A DNA stretch of 42,989 bases from Flavobacterium quisquiliarum (GCF_019308285.1 NZ_WWEM01000040.1:1-42989); one strand, 5' to 3'; shown: positions 1 through 7,765, numbered from the stretch's first letter. Numbers and translations are program-made. Notes: generated by a model from the sequence alone, not told the origin.

Positions 1-246
1 GTTTTGGTTTGGTTACGAAAATTTGGTAACTTAGACTGGAGCAAACCTAATCTTCTTTTTATGTCAAAATCAAAAGAAACTCCGGCACAGATTATCAAAA
101 GATTAGAAAAAGAACTGGCAGATGAAAAACTGAAAAACATGGTTCTTAATACTATGATTGATATTTCTGACAGTCAATATGGAACTCAAATCAGAAAAAA
201 GTTTTCTCCCAAACCATCAGAAGCATCCGGCAGGAAAAAGGAATAA
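1..246 (+). CDS. IS3-family transposase OrfA, C-terminal part
   Basis: The reading frame enters from the left edge of the window, so the start and the DNA-binding helix-turn-helix are missing. What remains is a lysine- and glutamate-rich segment (KRLEKELADEKLKN) that resembles the leucine-zipper region through which IS3 OrfA multimerises. It is followed by a short basic tail. The frame stops three bases before the ATG of OrfB, and OrfB lies in the -1 frame relative to it. An A-rich run (AAAAAG at 235-240) just before the stop is a plausible slip site for making the OrfAB fusion transposase. Family assignment rests mainly on this arrangement with the clear OrfB. Confidence 0.8.
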   Translation, partial: VLVWLRKFGNLDWSKPNLLFMSKSKETPAQIIKRLEKELADEKLKNMVLNTMIDISDSQYGTQIRKKFSPKPSEASGRKKE

Positions 247-248
247 GT

Positions 249-1085
249 ATGTCCTATGCCTGTAGATTATTTGGGATAAGCCGACAATCGATTTATCAGC
301 ATGAATCACGTTTACTAATACGCGAAGAACAATTGCTCAAAGTTAGGGAACTGGTTGAAAAACAAAGAAGAATAATGCCTAGATTAGGCACAAGAAAACT
401 TTATTTTTTATTGGAGCATTGTTTTGCTGAAAATGGAATTAAAATCGGTAGAGATGCATTTTTCAAGTATTTAAAAAGAGAGCAGCTGCTTATAAAGCCT
501 GCAAAGAGTTATATTAAAACAACTTTTTCTAAACACTGGCTTCATAAATATCCTAATCTTCTAAAAGATATTAATGTGCATAGGCCCGAACAGGTCTTTG
601 TAAGTGATATAACTTATGTAAAATCATATGAAAGAACCCATTATCTCTCATTAGTTACAGACGTTTTCAGCAGGAAAATTGTCGGCTATCATTTAAGTGA
701 CGATATGAGTGCAGAGAATGTTGTTAAAGCCCTGAAAATGGCAGTTAAAAATAGAAAAAACAAACTTGCACTTATACATCATTCAGACAGAGGGCTTCAG
801 TATTGTTCCCAGATTTATCAGAATGAATTAAGAAAGAACAATATTGAACCATCAATGACCGATGGATATGATTGCTATCAGAATGCTTTAGCAGAAAGAA
901 TCAATGGGATTTTAAAGCATGAATTTTTAATCTATAAATGTAAATCAGCAGTAGAATTAAATAAATTAATTAAAGAATCTATAGAATGCTATAATCAAAA
1001 AAGGCCGCATTTAAGCTTGAAAATGAAAACACCTAATTTTGTATATCAAAAAACCAGCAAAGAGAACTTTACTGGTTTTAATTAA
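249..1085 (+). CDS. IS3-family transposase OrfB, DDE integrase core
   Basis: This is the catalytic subunit of the element, which cuts and joins DNA ends during transposition. The protein of 278 residues has the usual OrfB layout. An N-terminal HTH_21-like segment is followed by an rve integrase core with the acidic triad: Asp in VSDITYV, Asp in HHSDRGLQY, and Glu in NALAERINGILKHE. The expected K/R spacing and a C-terminal YNQKRPHLSL motif follow. The length is normal and no internal stop is seen, so the enzyme may be active. In vivo it is probably made as an OrfAB fusion by -1 frameshifting; the -1 frame is open upstream of this ATG across the slip site. Confidence 0.95.
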   Translation: MSYACRLFGISRQSIYQHESRLLIREEQLLKVRELVEKQRRIMPRLGTRKLYFLLEHCFAENGIKIGRDAFFKYLKREQLLIKPAKSYIKTTFSKHWLHKYPNLLKDINVHRPEQVFVSDITYVKSYERTHYLSLVTDVFSRKIVGYHLSDDMSAENVVKALKMAVKNRKNKLALIHHSDRGLQYCSQIYQNELRKNNIEPSMTDGYDCYQNALAERINGILKHEFLIYKCKSAVELNKLIKESIECYNQKRPHLSLKMKTPNFVYQKTSKENFTGFN

Positions 1086-1090
1086 TATTG

Positions 1091-1117
1091 TGAAACCTGT
1101 CAACCTATTTCAGGACA
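1091..1117 (+). repeat. Probable right terminal inverted repeat of the IS3 element
   Basis: Directly after orfB lies GTGAAACCTGTCAACCTA and then TTTCAGGACA. A left end beginning TGTCCTGAAATAGG would be its complement, but that end is outside the window, so pairing cannot be checked here. Confidence 0.5.
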
Positions 1118-1205
1118 ACTCATTGATAAACTTCTTTTAAAAATAACGCATTGTACTGAAGAACTTGTTATCTATAAATATTTCACTTCTCTGAAACACA
1201 TAAAA

Positions 1206-1236
1206 AAAAGGAGCTGTTTTTTAAACAGCTCCTTTT
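1206..1236 (-). terminator. Rho-independent terminator of the sigma/anti-sigma operon
   Basis: A 14-bp perfect stem (1206-1219 with 1223-1236, core GGAGCTGTTT) with a three-base loop is followed, read on the minus strand, by a run of T. It lies 23 bases beyond the anti-sigma stop codon. Confidence 0.85.
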
Positions 1237-1258
1237 AAGTTTTATACGAATTTAAATT

Positions 1259-2047
1259 TTAAACTTTTCCTAAAGTGTAAAGTTGTTCCATTGTTGGAGT
1301 TGGACTTCCTCCAGCAGGCTCTAAAGTAATTCCAAAAGCTTCTGCAGAATCTGTTTGACTTACAGCAAAGATTTTTTGAGTATTTCCTTCAAAATTATCC
1401 AATAAACCGATACTTGTTGGTGTAAGAACCGGACTTAATTTTAAAGACCATACTTGATAAACCATTCCTTTTGGTGGAGTTGGTAATCCAGCAGCATCGA
1501 TATAAGTCGTTTTAGTTTGCTGGTTCCAGTATACTTTTGCAAAAGAAGTTGGAGAAACTGCCTGACCGCCAAGAGTAACACCAGTATTTTTAATATCTCG
1601 AACAATACTTAAGTTTTTCTCTGTTTGTTTATTCTGCTGATCTAAGAAAGCATATTCTCTTTGAATTTTATTTTTCTCATTTCCAAATGTAGAAATAGCG
1701 TCTTTGGTTTTTGATAATTCCAAAGTTTGATACCCTAAACCTAACAATAGTAATACAGCGGCGGCCCAGCCCACATATTGAGACCAGTTTGAAGCTGGCT
1801 TCATTTCGACTACTTTCCCATGTTTAAGCTCTAGACGAGCTTTAATCTTCTCGAAATTCTCCACAGAATGGAAAGGAGAGAAGCTCGATGATAAAGCTAT
1901 TACAGCTTTTTCAATAGAAATGATTTCCTGATCTACTTCTGGGGTCTTTTTTGCTAATTCAGCTATTTCTAGGTTTTCCTTTTCGCTTAATAAGCCGTAA
2001 ACGTACAACTCTAGAATTCCTGATTCTATATATTCTTGTGCTTCCAT
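1259..2047 (-). CDS. RskA-type anti-sigma factor, membrane-bound
   Basis: The protein binds and holds inactive the ECF sigma factor encoded just upstream, and would release it on an envelope signal. Residues 1-85 are a predicted cytoplasmic sigma-binding region. Residues 89-107 (WSQYVGWAAAVLLLLGLG) are a single membrane span. A short coiled coil follows, and about 155-262 is a periplasmic RskA domain (typical VYQVWSLKL and GITLEPAGGSPTP). The length of 262 fits the family. Its ATG overlaps the stop of the sigma gene (TAATG), which suggests translational coupling and balanced production. Family knowledge predicts release by regulated proteolysis, but no protease gene is adjacent. Confidence 0.9.
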   Translation of the reverse strand: MEAQEYIESGILELYVYGLLSEKENLEIAELAKKTPEVDQEIISIEKAVIALSSSFSPFHSVENFEKIKARLELKHGKVVEMKPASNWSQYVGWAAAVLLLLGLGYQTLELSKTKDAISTFGNEKNKIQREYAFLDQQNKQTEKNLSIVRDIKNTGVTLGGQAVSPTSFAKVYWNQQTKTTYIDAAGLPTPPKGMVYQVWSLKLSPVLTPTSIGLLDNFEGNTQKIFAVSQTDSAEAFGITLEPAGGSPTPTMEQLYTLGKV

Positions 2048-2577
2048 TATATTTTTAAATAATTACGTAAATCGTTAATACAGTTTCTGTTTTGTGTCTT
2101 GATAGTTCCCAGTGGCATTGCCAATTCTTCTGAAGCTTCTTGCTGGGTATATCCTTTAAAGAATAATAAATTAATAATTTCAATACATTTTGGTTTCAGT
2201 TTTTTGACAAATTCCTGAATTCCGATTGCATCTAGTTTATTGGCTAATTTATTACTGTCATCTAACAGATTTACGAAATTATCCGAGGAAAGGTTTTTTT
2301 GACTGTTATTAAAATTTTTTGAACGAAGCTTATCGATCGAAGTATTTCGAGCAATATTAAGGATCCAAGTGTAAAATCGACCCTTACTTTCATTATAAGA
2401 ATCGATGTTCTTCCAGATTTTTACGAAGACGTCTTGGAGAACATCTTCCGCTTCTTCTCGATTTTTAATTAAGACATGAATGACGGCAAATAAGCTTTTA
2501 GAGTACATATCGTACAAGTGTGTAAAAGCTTTTTCGTCTTTTTTATAAATTAAAACAAGTAACTCTTCTTGACTCAT
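2047..2577 (-). CDS. RNA polymerase ECF sigma factor
   Basis: An alternative sigma factor of 176 residues. Region 2 lies at about 20-85 and includes the core-binding and -10 melting motifs (EDVLQDVFVKIWKN, then FYTWILNIARNTSIDKLR). Region 4 lies at about 123-175 with a helix-turn-helix (GYTQQEASEELAMPLGTIKTQ). Regions 1 and 3 are absent, as in the ECF class. The cognate anti-sigma gene follows with a one-base overlap, and pairing with an RskA-like partner is typical of SigK-like groups. Regulon and inducing signal cannot be told from the sequence. No TAnnTTTG box is seen upstream, consistent with possible autoregulated expression. Confidence 0.93.
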   Translation of the reverse strand: MSQEELLVLIYKKDEKAFTHLYDMYSKSLFAVIHVLIKNREEAEDVLQDVFVKIWKNIDSYNESKGRFYTWILNIARNTSIDKLRSKNFNNSQKNLSSDNFVNLLDDSNKLANKLDAIGIQEFVKKLKPKCIEIINLLFFKGYTQQEASEELAMPLGTIKTQNRNCINDLRNYLKI

Positions 2578-2682
2578 AGATTTGGATTTTTAGATTTAAA
2601 CTTGAAATTTTAGACATTTAGTGGTAACTGTTATAAAGGTAATTTATTTTTTCTGGATTTTTTTTATTTTTTTTTGTAGTTA

Positions 2683-2706
2683 AAACCCTAGGAAAATAAA
2701 GGGTTT
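2683..2706. promoter_or_regulatory. Inverted repeat upstream of the sigma factor gene
   Basis: AAACCCT at 2683-2689 is mirrored by AGGGTTT at 2700-2706 across ten AT-rich bases. It lies about 105 bases upstream of the sigma start. It could be an operator or part of an autoregulated promoter. No protein is known to bind it, so this is only a candidate. Confidence 0.3.
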
Positions 2707-2860
2707 CGAAAAAAAGATGATTTTTTTTACTTTTTTTTAAAACCAAAAACAATCCAATTACGTAAATGATTTTATAAGTAAGAAAAAGATCATAATAATT
2801 TGATTCTAAATAACACGCTTTGAATAGTATAACTAAAGTCGTTCTTTAAAAAACAATATT

Positions 2861-2983
2861 ATGGATAGCAAGCAAATAATAAGAATACTCATCGTCGGAT
2901 TAACCACTGTGTTAGCGATGACCGTTTTTAATGAGAACGACTTTAAAAAAGAAGCGGCAATTATAAGCCAATCTGAAATTTAG
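2861..2983 (+). CDS. Small membrane peptide ORF, 40 residues
   Basis: An ATG-started frame of 40 residues encodes one hydrophobic segment near the N-terminus (IIRILIVGLTTVLAMTVF) followed by a charged tail (NENDFKKEAAIISQSEI). It is not recognised. The hydrophobic-then-polar pattern looks like a real single-span peptide or a short signal anchor rather than random AT-rich translation. It lies in the region divergent from the ECF sigma gene, and a second tiny hydrophobic frame follows 44 bases later. No clear promoter box or ribosome binding site was found. Conservation in related genomes would decide whether it is expressed. Confidence 0.4.
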   Translation: MDSKQIIRILIVGLTTVLAMTVFNENDFKKEAAIISQSEI

Positions 2984-3027
2984 TTGAGATTGAAGAATTC
3001 ATTATAAATAGATAAACTTTTAAGATT

Positions 3028-3096
3028 ATGGATTTTATAAATATTTTCGATTTGCTGGTTTTTATTTTGGTGTTTATTAAGTTGTATAAGCAGTGA
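3028..3096 (+). CDS. Very small hydrophobic peptide ORF, 22 residues
   Basis: A 22-residue frame (begins MDFINIFDLL, ends KLYKQ) that is nearly all membrane-spanning residues with a basic C-terminal end. It follows the 40-residue ORF by 44 bases in the same direction. It resembles small membrane peptides in general composition only. It could equally be chance, because the local DNA is T-rich. Confidence 0.25.
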   Translation: MDFINIFDLLVFILVFIKLYKQ

Positions 3097-3490
3097 GATT
3101 GGATATGTTCTTTAAATTTTAGATATAAAAAATAATATAGTTGATGTACTCGGACTTCCAGATTGAAGACTTTTTATTATGTCATAACGATTAAGTAAGA
3201 TTCAAGTAAATACAATATTACAAGCCATTTGAAAATATTTTGAGGGTGCGTTAGGCATTGGGGGATAAAAAGATTTTCAATACAACCGAGTCATCAACTA
3301 TAATTTTAATGAGATATTATTTTACTAATAAAAGATTGCATAATAATTAATTCATGGTTTGATTTGTTTGTATGGGGGGAAGCCTAACGTCTGATTAACG
3401 TTAGGCTTCATTTTTTTATTTAACTTTTGATTAATAAAATTTAAGTTTTAGTGAAATGTATTTTAGTTAATTTTATAAAAAAATTATACG
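3097..3490. other. Non-coding interval upstream of the peroxidase gene
   Basis: No credible coding frame is seen over about 390 bases. The interval holds an 8-base element CGTTAGGC at 3249-3256, a strong terminator-like hairpin at 3379-3409 that contains the same element in its 3' arm, and an AT-rich leader running to the peroxidase ATG. Confidence 0.6.
3379..3409 (+). terminator. Strong hairpin with T-tract, possible attenuator
   Basis: A 12-bp perfect stem (GAAGCCTAACGT at 3379-3390 with 3398-3409) and a seven-base loop are followed by ATTTTTTTA. It lies 81 bases upstream of the peroxidase start and far from any upstream gene of normal size. It must therefore end either the transcript of the small ORFs or a leader RNA. 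An upstream copy of CGTTAGGC at 3249-3256 could pair with the 5' arm instead, as in an antiterminator. Confidence 0.75.
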
Positions 3491-4069
3491 ATGAAAAATA
3501 TAGCAATTTTAGTTTGCAGTGCATTACTTATGATAACCTCGCAAGTTCAGGCTCAAACGAGTCATAAACCTAAAAAAGAAATTATGGCAAAAGAAAACAT
3601 TTATCAATTTAAAGTTGAAGATTTATCAGGAGATACTTTTGATTTTGCGTCTTTAAAAGGCAAAAAAATCATGATTGTAAATACGGCTTCAAAATGTGGT
3701 TTAACACCTCAGTACAAAGATTTGGAAGCTATTTACAAAGAATATAAAGATAAAGGTTTCGTAATTGTAGGTTTTCCGGCTAATAATTTCGCTTCTCAAG
3801 AGCCTGGAACAGCAAAAGAAATTGAAAGTTTCTGTCAACAGAATTATGGTGTAACTTTCCCAATGATGAACAAAGTTTCAGTTAAAGGAAGCGATATGTG
3901 TGAGGTTTATAAATTCTTAACTCAGAAATCTAAAAATGGTTTACAAGATTCTGAAGTAGAATGGAATTTCCAAAAATACCTAATTAATGAAAAAGGAGAG
4001 TTAGTTAAAGTAATTAAACCAAGAACTCTACCAACTGATCCAGAAGTTGTTAATTGGATAAAAAGTTAA
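3491..4069 (+). CDS. Glutathione-peroxidase-family thiol peroxidase, exported
   Basis: It reduces hydroperoxides with a reactive cysteine, probably using thioredoxin. A signal peptide (about 1-21, ending VQAQ) implies export. The peroxidatic Cys69 sits in NTASKCG. Cys115 in IESFCQQNYG is 46 residues later, at the position of the resolving cysteine of thioredoxin-dependent members. The WNFQKYL motif gives the conserved Trp and Asn. The usual PCNQF loop reads PANNF (96-100), so the tetrad Gln is replaced by Asn99. QEPG follows normally. The enzyme uses Cys, not selenocysteine. The length of 192 is usual for an exported member. A large palindromic terminator follows. Confidence 0.92.
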   Translation: MKNIAILVCSALLMITSQVQAQTSHKPKKEIMAKENIYQFKVEDLSGDTFDFASLKGKKIMIVNTASKCGLTPQYKDLEAIYKEYKDKGFVIVGFPANNFASQEPGTAKEIESFCQQNYGVTFPMMNKVSVKGSDMCEVYKFLTQKSKNGLQDSEVEWNFQKYLINEKGELVKVIKPRTLPTDPEVVNWIKS

Positions 4070-4074
4070 AGAAT

Positions 4075-4120
4075 AAAAAAAAACTCAAATTTGAAATATT
4101 TCAAATTTGAGTTTTTTTTT
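4075..4120. terminator. 46-bp perfect palindrome, bidirectional terminator
   Basis: The two halves 4075-4097 and 4098-4120 are exact reverse complements, beginning with nine A and ending with nine T. The position between two convergent genes (peroxidase plus, acetyltransferase minus) suits termination from both sides. Confidence 0.85.
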
Positions 4121-4204
4121 AAGTTTCAAAGATACAAAGTAGCAAAGAGACAGAGTTTAAAAATGAGTTGCGAACTTTGCGAAAACTTCTTGTGTTAGTA
4201 GTGA

Positions 4205-4702
4205 TTAAACCAAAATCAGCTGCATGAAAACCAAATCCAGCCAGTGGTCAAATTTGTAGCCTACTTCACGAATGGTTCCCGTTGCCATGAAACCAAATTT
4301 TTCGTGAAAAGCAATACTTCCAGCATTATCGGCATCAATGGCGCCAATCATAACGTGATAACCTTGTTCTTTTGCTAGTCGAATTAACTCAGTTAAAAGT
4401 TTAGAACCAATTCCTTTTCCAATTATATTATCTACCACATAAACCGAATGTTCTACAGTATATTGATATCCGATTTTTTCGCGAAATTGCCCATAACTTC
4501 CAAAACCAACTACTTCACCATCTAAATCTGCAACCACAACCGGAAGATTTTTAGCTTTTTTATCTTCAAACCATTTTTGCTGCACTTCTAAAGTTTGAAT
4601 TTCATAGCTGTAATTGGCTGTTGTATGTAAAATGGAATGATTTACAATTTCTAGAATTTTTTGCAAATCGTTTTCAGTTGCTGGTCTTAAAATGATACTC
4701 AT
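4205..4702 (-). CDS. GNAT N-acetyltransferase, phosphinothricin/methionine-sulfoximine type
   Basis: An acetyl-CoA-dependent N-acetyltransferase of 165 residues. The start MSIILRPATENDLQKI is typical of the family. The acetyl-CoA loop appears as VVDNIIGKGIGSKLL (motif A), followed by GAIDADNAGSIAFHEKFGF (motif B), and the C-terminal half resembles the PAT/MnaT subgroup (GYKFDHWLDLVFMQ). That subgroup acetylates phosphinothricin, methionine sulfoximine or related amino acids. The natural substrate here cannot be told. It follows the thioredoxin-like gene by 13 bases on the same strand, so the two probably share a transcript. Confidence 0.88.
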   Translation of the reverse strand: MSIILRPATENDLQKILEIVNHSILHTTANYSYEIQTLEVQQKWFEDKKAKNLPVVVADLDGEVVGFGSYGQFREKIGYQYTVEHSVYVVDNIIGKGIGSKLLTELIRLAKEQGYHVMIGAIDADNAGSIAFHEKFGFMATGTIREVGYKFDHWLDLVFMQLILV

Positions 4703-4715
4703 TGTATTTATGTAA

Positions 4716-5891
4716 TTATTTTTTGTTTAATTCGGCCAGTAAAGCGTCAACATCTTTAGAATCCCAGCCCATTTCTTTTGCAATGGCTTTGGCTTCTTTA
4801 GCATATTCTAAAGCTTTCTTTTTATCTTTTATTTTGTTATACAGCTTAGCTTCGAGTAAATTTCCGTCATACGAATCATTTAATTCCAAAGAATGATTTA
4901 CCCAAAAAATAGCTTTTTTCAAGCTTTCTGTATCATTAATATGTTTGAAATAAGTATTCCCAATTTCTTTAAGAAAGCTCGCATCTTTCCAAGCTAATTT
5001 CTCAGTATCTTCAAGAGTAACTTTTTTATAAAAATCCCATTTTTCAGTTCTTTCTGCCAAAGTTAAATCAAATTTAAAAACCAGCGAATCTGTTTTCTGT
5101 AAACGAATTGATTTTGCTATTTCTCTTTGTTTGTAATAGTTGACAGTATCCAAATTGTCAACCAACGGACGCAAGAGTTCATTTACAATACTTTCAATCT
5201 TTCTGTCAATTCTAGTTTGTGAAGCAACAGCAGCAAATTCTTTTTGATGTTTTAAAACATACTGAAATTCTCTGGATTTAATATCTGTAACACCATTTGC
5301 AATCACTCTCCAGTTTAATTCACTAACCAATTGAGCATCGGATTGTGTGTTTAAGTAAGTGTGTGTTGCCGGAGACAATTCCGTTCTGTCTTTTCCTTTC
5401 TTTAAAGTATTCAAATAAGTGAAGTATTTATCTGAATTACTTGGATCAGCCATAAATTCTTTTTCTAAATAAGGCAACTGCATTTTAGGATTCAATGAAT
5501 ATCGAAGTTCATTTAGAAAATCTGCTTTTTTCATTTCTCCTTTTAAGGCGTAAATCAAGGTTTCATTAGCATCAAGAAACAAAAAAGTAGGAAGTGATTT
5601 GGTAGTGAATTTAGTCTTTAAAGCAATTCCTTCTTCTTTCTCGATGTTTTTATATGTGCAGACAAAATTTTTGTTCAAAAAATCCATTACAGCAGGATCG
5701 CTCAAAACTTCCGCTTTCATCAAATTACAATGCGGACACCAATCGGCATAAAGCATAATAAAAAGTGGTTTTCCTTCTTTTTTCGCAGTTTCTAAGGCTG
5801 TTTTGTAAGGAATATCAACAGGAACAAATTTATTTTGAGAATTTACAGTTTGAAAAGTAACGGCTAAAAAAAGTACTAAAAAGAAACGCAT
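4716..5891 (-). CDS. Exported thioredoxin-fold protein with helical repeat C-terminus
   Basis: A signal peptide (about 1-18) precedes a thioredoxin-like domain with CPHC at 52-55 (LYADWCPHCNLMK), a redox-active motif of the DsbA type. The cis-Pro region is visible in TTKSLPTFLFLD. The rest, to residue 391, is alpha-helical, and the end (KAIFWVNHSLELN, KKALEYAKEAKAIA) looks like one or two TPR units. It probably reduces or isomerises disulfides in the periplasm; partners are unknown. The short segment downstream leads into the acetyltransferase gene. A minus-strand TATATTTG box lies 36 bases upstream. Confidence 0.88.
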   Translation of the reverse strand: MRFFLVLFLAVTFQTVNSQNKFVPVDIPYKTALETAKKEGKPLFIMLYADWCPHCNLMKAEVLSDPAVMDFLNKNFVCTYKNIEKEEGIALKTKFTTKSLPTFLFLDANETLIYALKGEMKKADFLNELRYSLNPKMQLPYLEKEFMADPSNSDKYFTYLNTLKKGKDRTELSPATHTYLNTQSDAQLVSELNWRVIANGVTDIKSREFQYVLKHQKEFAAVASQTRIDRKIESIVNELLRPLVDNLDTVNYYKQREIAKSIRLQKTDSLVFKFDLTLAERTEKWDFYKKVTLEDTEKLAWKDASFLKEIGNTYFKHINDTESLKKAIFWVNHSLELNDSYDGNLLEAKLYNKIKDKKKALEYAKEAKAIAKEMGWDSKDVDALLAELNKK

Positions 5892-5926
5892 AATTAAGTC
5901 AGGCTTTTATTAATAATTCGATTTTA

Positions 5927-5934
5927 CAAATATA
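5927..5934 (-). promoter_or_regulatory. -7 element TATATTTG for the thioredoxin-fold gene
   Basis: It exactly matches the Bacteroidota -7 consensus TAnnTTTG, 36 bases before the start codon. No convincing -33 TTTG was seen. Confidence 0.55.
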
Positions 5935-5999
5935 TCTCCTTTTTTGAGAAAGAGCCTTAATATATTCCTAATTATAACTTAAATCAACTGCGAAGTTTG

Positions 6000-6007
6000 T
6001 AACTTTG
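6000..6007 (+). promoter_or_regulatory. -7 element TAACTTTG for menD
   Basis: It matches TAnnTTTG, 61 bases before the menD ATG, in the divergent interval shared with the thioredoxin-fold gene. The -33 element is not clear. Confidence 0.5.
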
Positions 6008-6068
6008 TAAGCAAGATTAAGAAAAATCAAATCAGGGATTTTCTTTATAAAAGTAATATACGATCAGA

Positions 6069-7730
6069 ATGATTTACCCCAAAATAGCGCTTGCACAAAG
6101 CATTATCGAAATTTTATCTGCCAAAGGCATTACCAATATTATTATTTCTCCAGGATCCAGAAATGCACCTTTAACAATTGGATTTGCTCAAAACCCTAAT
6201 TTTAAATGTTACAGCATTGCAGACGAACGATGTGCTGCTTTTTTTGCGTTAGGAATCGCACAGCAAACCAAACAGCCAACCGCTGTAGTTTGTACTTCAG
6301 GATCTGCTTTATTAAATTATTATCCAGCTTTTGCGGAGGCATTTTACAGTCAGATTCCGTTAATTGTTATTTCTGCTGATCGTCCACAGAGTAAAATTGA
6401 TATTGGAGACGGACAAACGATTCGCCAGCAAAATGTTTTTCTAAATCATTCGGTTTTCAATGCCAATCTTACGGAAGAAGCTTCAGAAGAAAATGATTTA
6501 AAAATCAATCAAGCAATTGAAACGGCGATTTTACAAAAAGGACCAGTTCATATCAATGCCCCTTTTGAAGAACCATTATATGAAACTACAGAAGAACTTT
6601 CTATTAAACCAATAATTACCAAGTTCATTTCAAATAATAGTCCGAAAAATATAGAAAATAGTGAGGAATTCATTTCTATTTGGAATAAAGCAAAAAGAAA
6701 ATTAGTTCTCGTTGGAGTAAATGAAGCCAATACAGTTGATAAGGAAATTGTTGAAAATTTAGCTTCAGATCCTTCAATTGTTGTACTGACAGAAACAACT
6801 TCTAATCTTCATCATCCAAATTTTATTAATAGTATTGATACTTTAATTACTCCTTTTGATGATTCTGATTTTGCAGCATTTAATCCAGAAGTTTTAATCA
6901 CTTTTGGAGGAATGGTCGTTTCTAAAAGAATCAAAGCATTTTTACGAAAATACAAACCAGAACATCATTGGCATATTGACACTTTACGTGCTTACGATAC
7001 TTTTGGTGCATTGACGAAACATTTTGAAATGCAACTAAATGATTTTTTTAAAGATTTACTTTCAAAAACTTCTTTTGCAGAAAGTGATTATTTTAAAAGT
7101 ATCGATTCTGTTTACAGAGAAAGACTCGAAAAGAGAAAAGAATATCTAAAAGAAATTGTTTTCTCTGACTTCAAAGTTTTTGAAAAAGTAATTGAATCCC
7201 TTCCAGTAAACAGTCAGCTTCAAATAAGTAATAGTTCGGCGATTCGTTACGCTCAACTAATAGATATTGATGAATCGATAGAGGTTTTCTGCAACAGAGG
7301 AACTAGCGGAATTGACGGAAGTACTTCAACAGCAATTGGTGCTGCAGTTGGTAATTCAAAACAAAATGTATTTATCACTGGTGATATTAGCTTTTTATAT
7401 GACAGTAATGCACTTTGGAATTCTTATATTCCTAAAAACTTCAAAATTATTTTAGTAAATAATGGAGGAGGAGGGATTTTCAGAATCCTGCCTGGACATC
7501 AGGAAAAACCAGTTTTTAATACTTATTTTGAAACCTCACATCATTTAACTGCTGAACATTTAGCTAAAATGTATCATTGTAATTATTTTGCAGCTAATGA
7601 TTTGGAATCATTAAATAGCGGTATAAAATCATTGTACAAAACAAATGATGCTCCAACGATTTTGGAAGTTTTCACGCCGACAAACGAAAATGATGTTATT
7701 TTGAAGCAGTATTTTAGAAATTTGAATTAA
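6069..7730 (+). CDS. menD: 2-succinyl-5-enolpyruvyl-6-hydroxy-3-cyclohexene-1-carboxylate synthase (MenD)
   Basis: A thiamine-diphosphate enzyme that joins isochorismate and 2-oxoglutarate with loss of CO2, the first committed step of menaquinone synthesis. The N-terminal TPP domain shows ISPGSRNAPL (about 26-35), then DERCAAFFALG (52-62) and CTSGSALLNYYPA. The C-terminal domain has the diphosphate/Mg motif GDISFLYDSNALW from 438, followed by VNNGGGGIFRILPG. The length of 553 is normal for MenD. It lies first in a run that also holds menB, menA and menC. A terminator and a new promoter separate it from the next gene. Confidence 0.97.
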   Translation: MIYPKIALAQSIIEILSAKGITNIIISPGSRNAPLTIGFAQNPNFKCYSIADERCAAFFALGIAQQTKQPTAVVCTSGSALLNYYPAFAEAFYSQIPLIVISADRPQSKIDIGDGQTIRQQNVFLNHSVFNANLTEEASEENDLKINQAIETAILQKGPVHINAPFEEPLYETTEELSIKPIITKFISNNSPKNIENSEEFISIWNKAKRKLVLVGVNEANTVDKEIVENLASDPSIVVLTETTSNLHHPNFINSIDTLITPFDDSDFAAFNPEVLITFGGMVVSKRIKAFLRKYKPEHHWHIDTLRAYDTFGALTKHFEMQLNDFFKDLLSKTSFAESDYFKSIDSVYRERLEKRKEYLKEIVFSDFKVFEKVIESLPVNSQLQISNSSAIRYAQLIDIDESIEVFCNRGTSGIDGSTSTAIGAAVGNSKQNVFITGDISFLYDSNALWNSYIPKNFKIILVNNGGGGIFRILPGHQEKPVFNTYFETSHHLTAEHLAKMYHCNYFAANDLESLNSGIKSLYKTNDAPTILEVFTPTNENDVILKQYFRNLN

Positions 7731-7765
7731 GTATTCTACCTATCATATAAAAAAAAATAGAAATA

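Larger units (their letters stand above)
1..1117 (+). mobile_element. IS3-family insertion sequence, left part outside the window
   Basis: The segment carries the end of an IS3-type orfA and a complete orfB transposase, followed about 30 bases later by a likely right terminal repeat ending near 1117 (TTTCAGGACA at 1108-1117). IS3 elements typically end in CA, which fits. The left end is not in the window, so the matching inverted repeat and the target duplication cannot be confirmed. The exact right boundary is inferred. Confidence 0.85.

Noticed and set aside
1..1117. Larger mobile island beyond the insertion sequence
   Set aside because: The genes after 1.2 kb are ordinary chromosomal families with the same base composition. 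No integrase, att site or tRNA is near this end.
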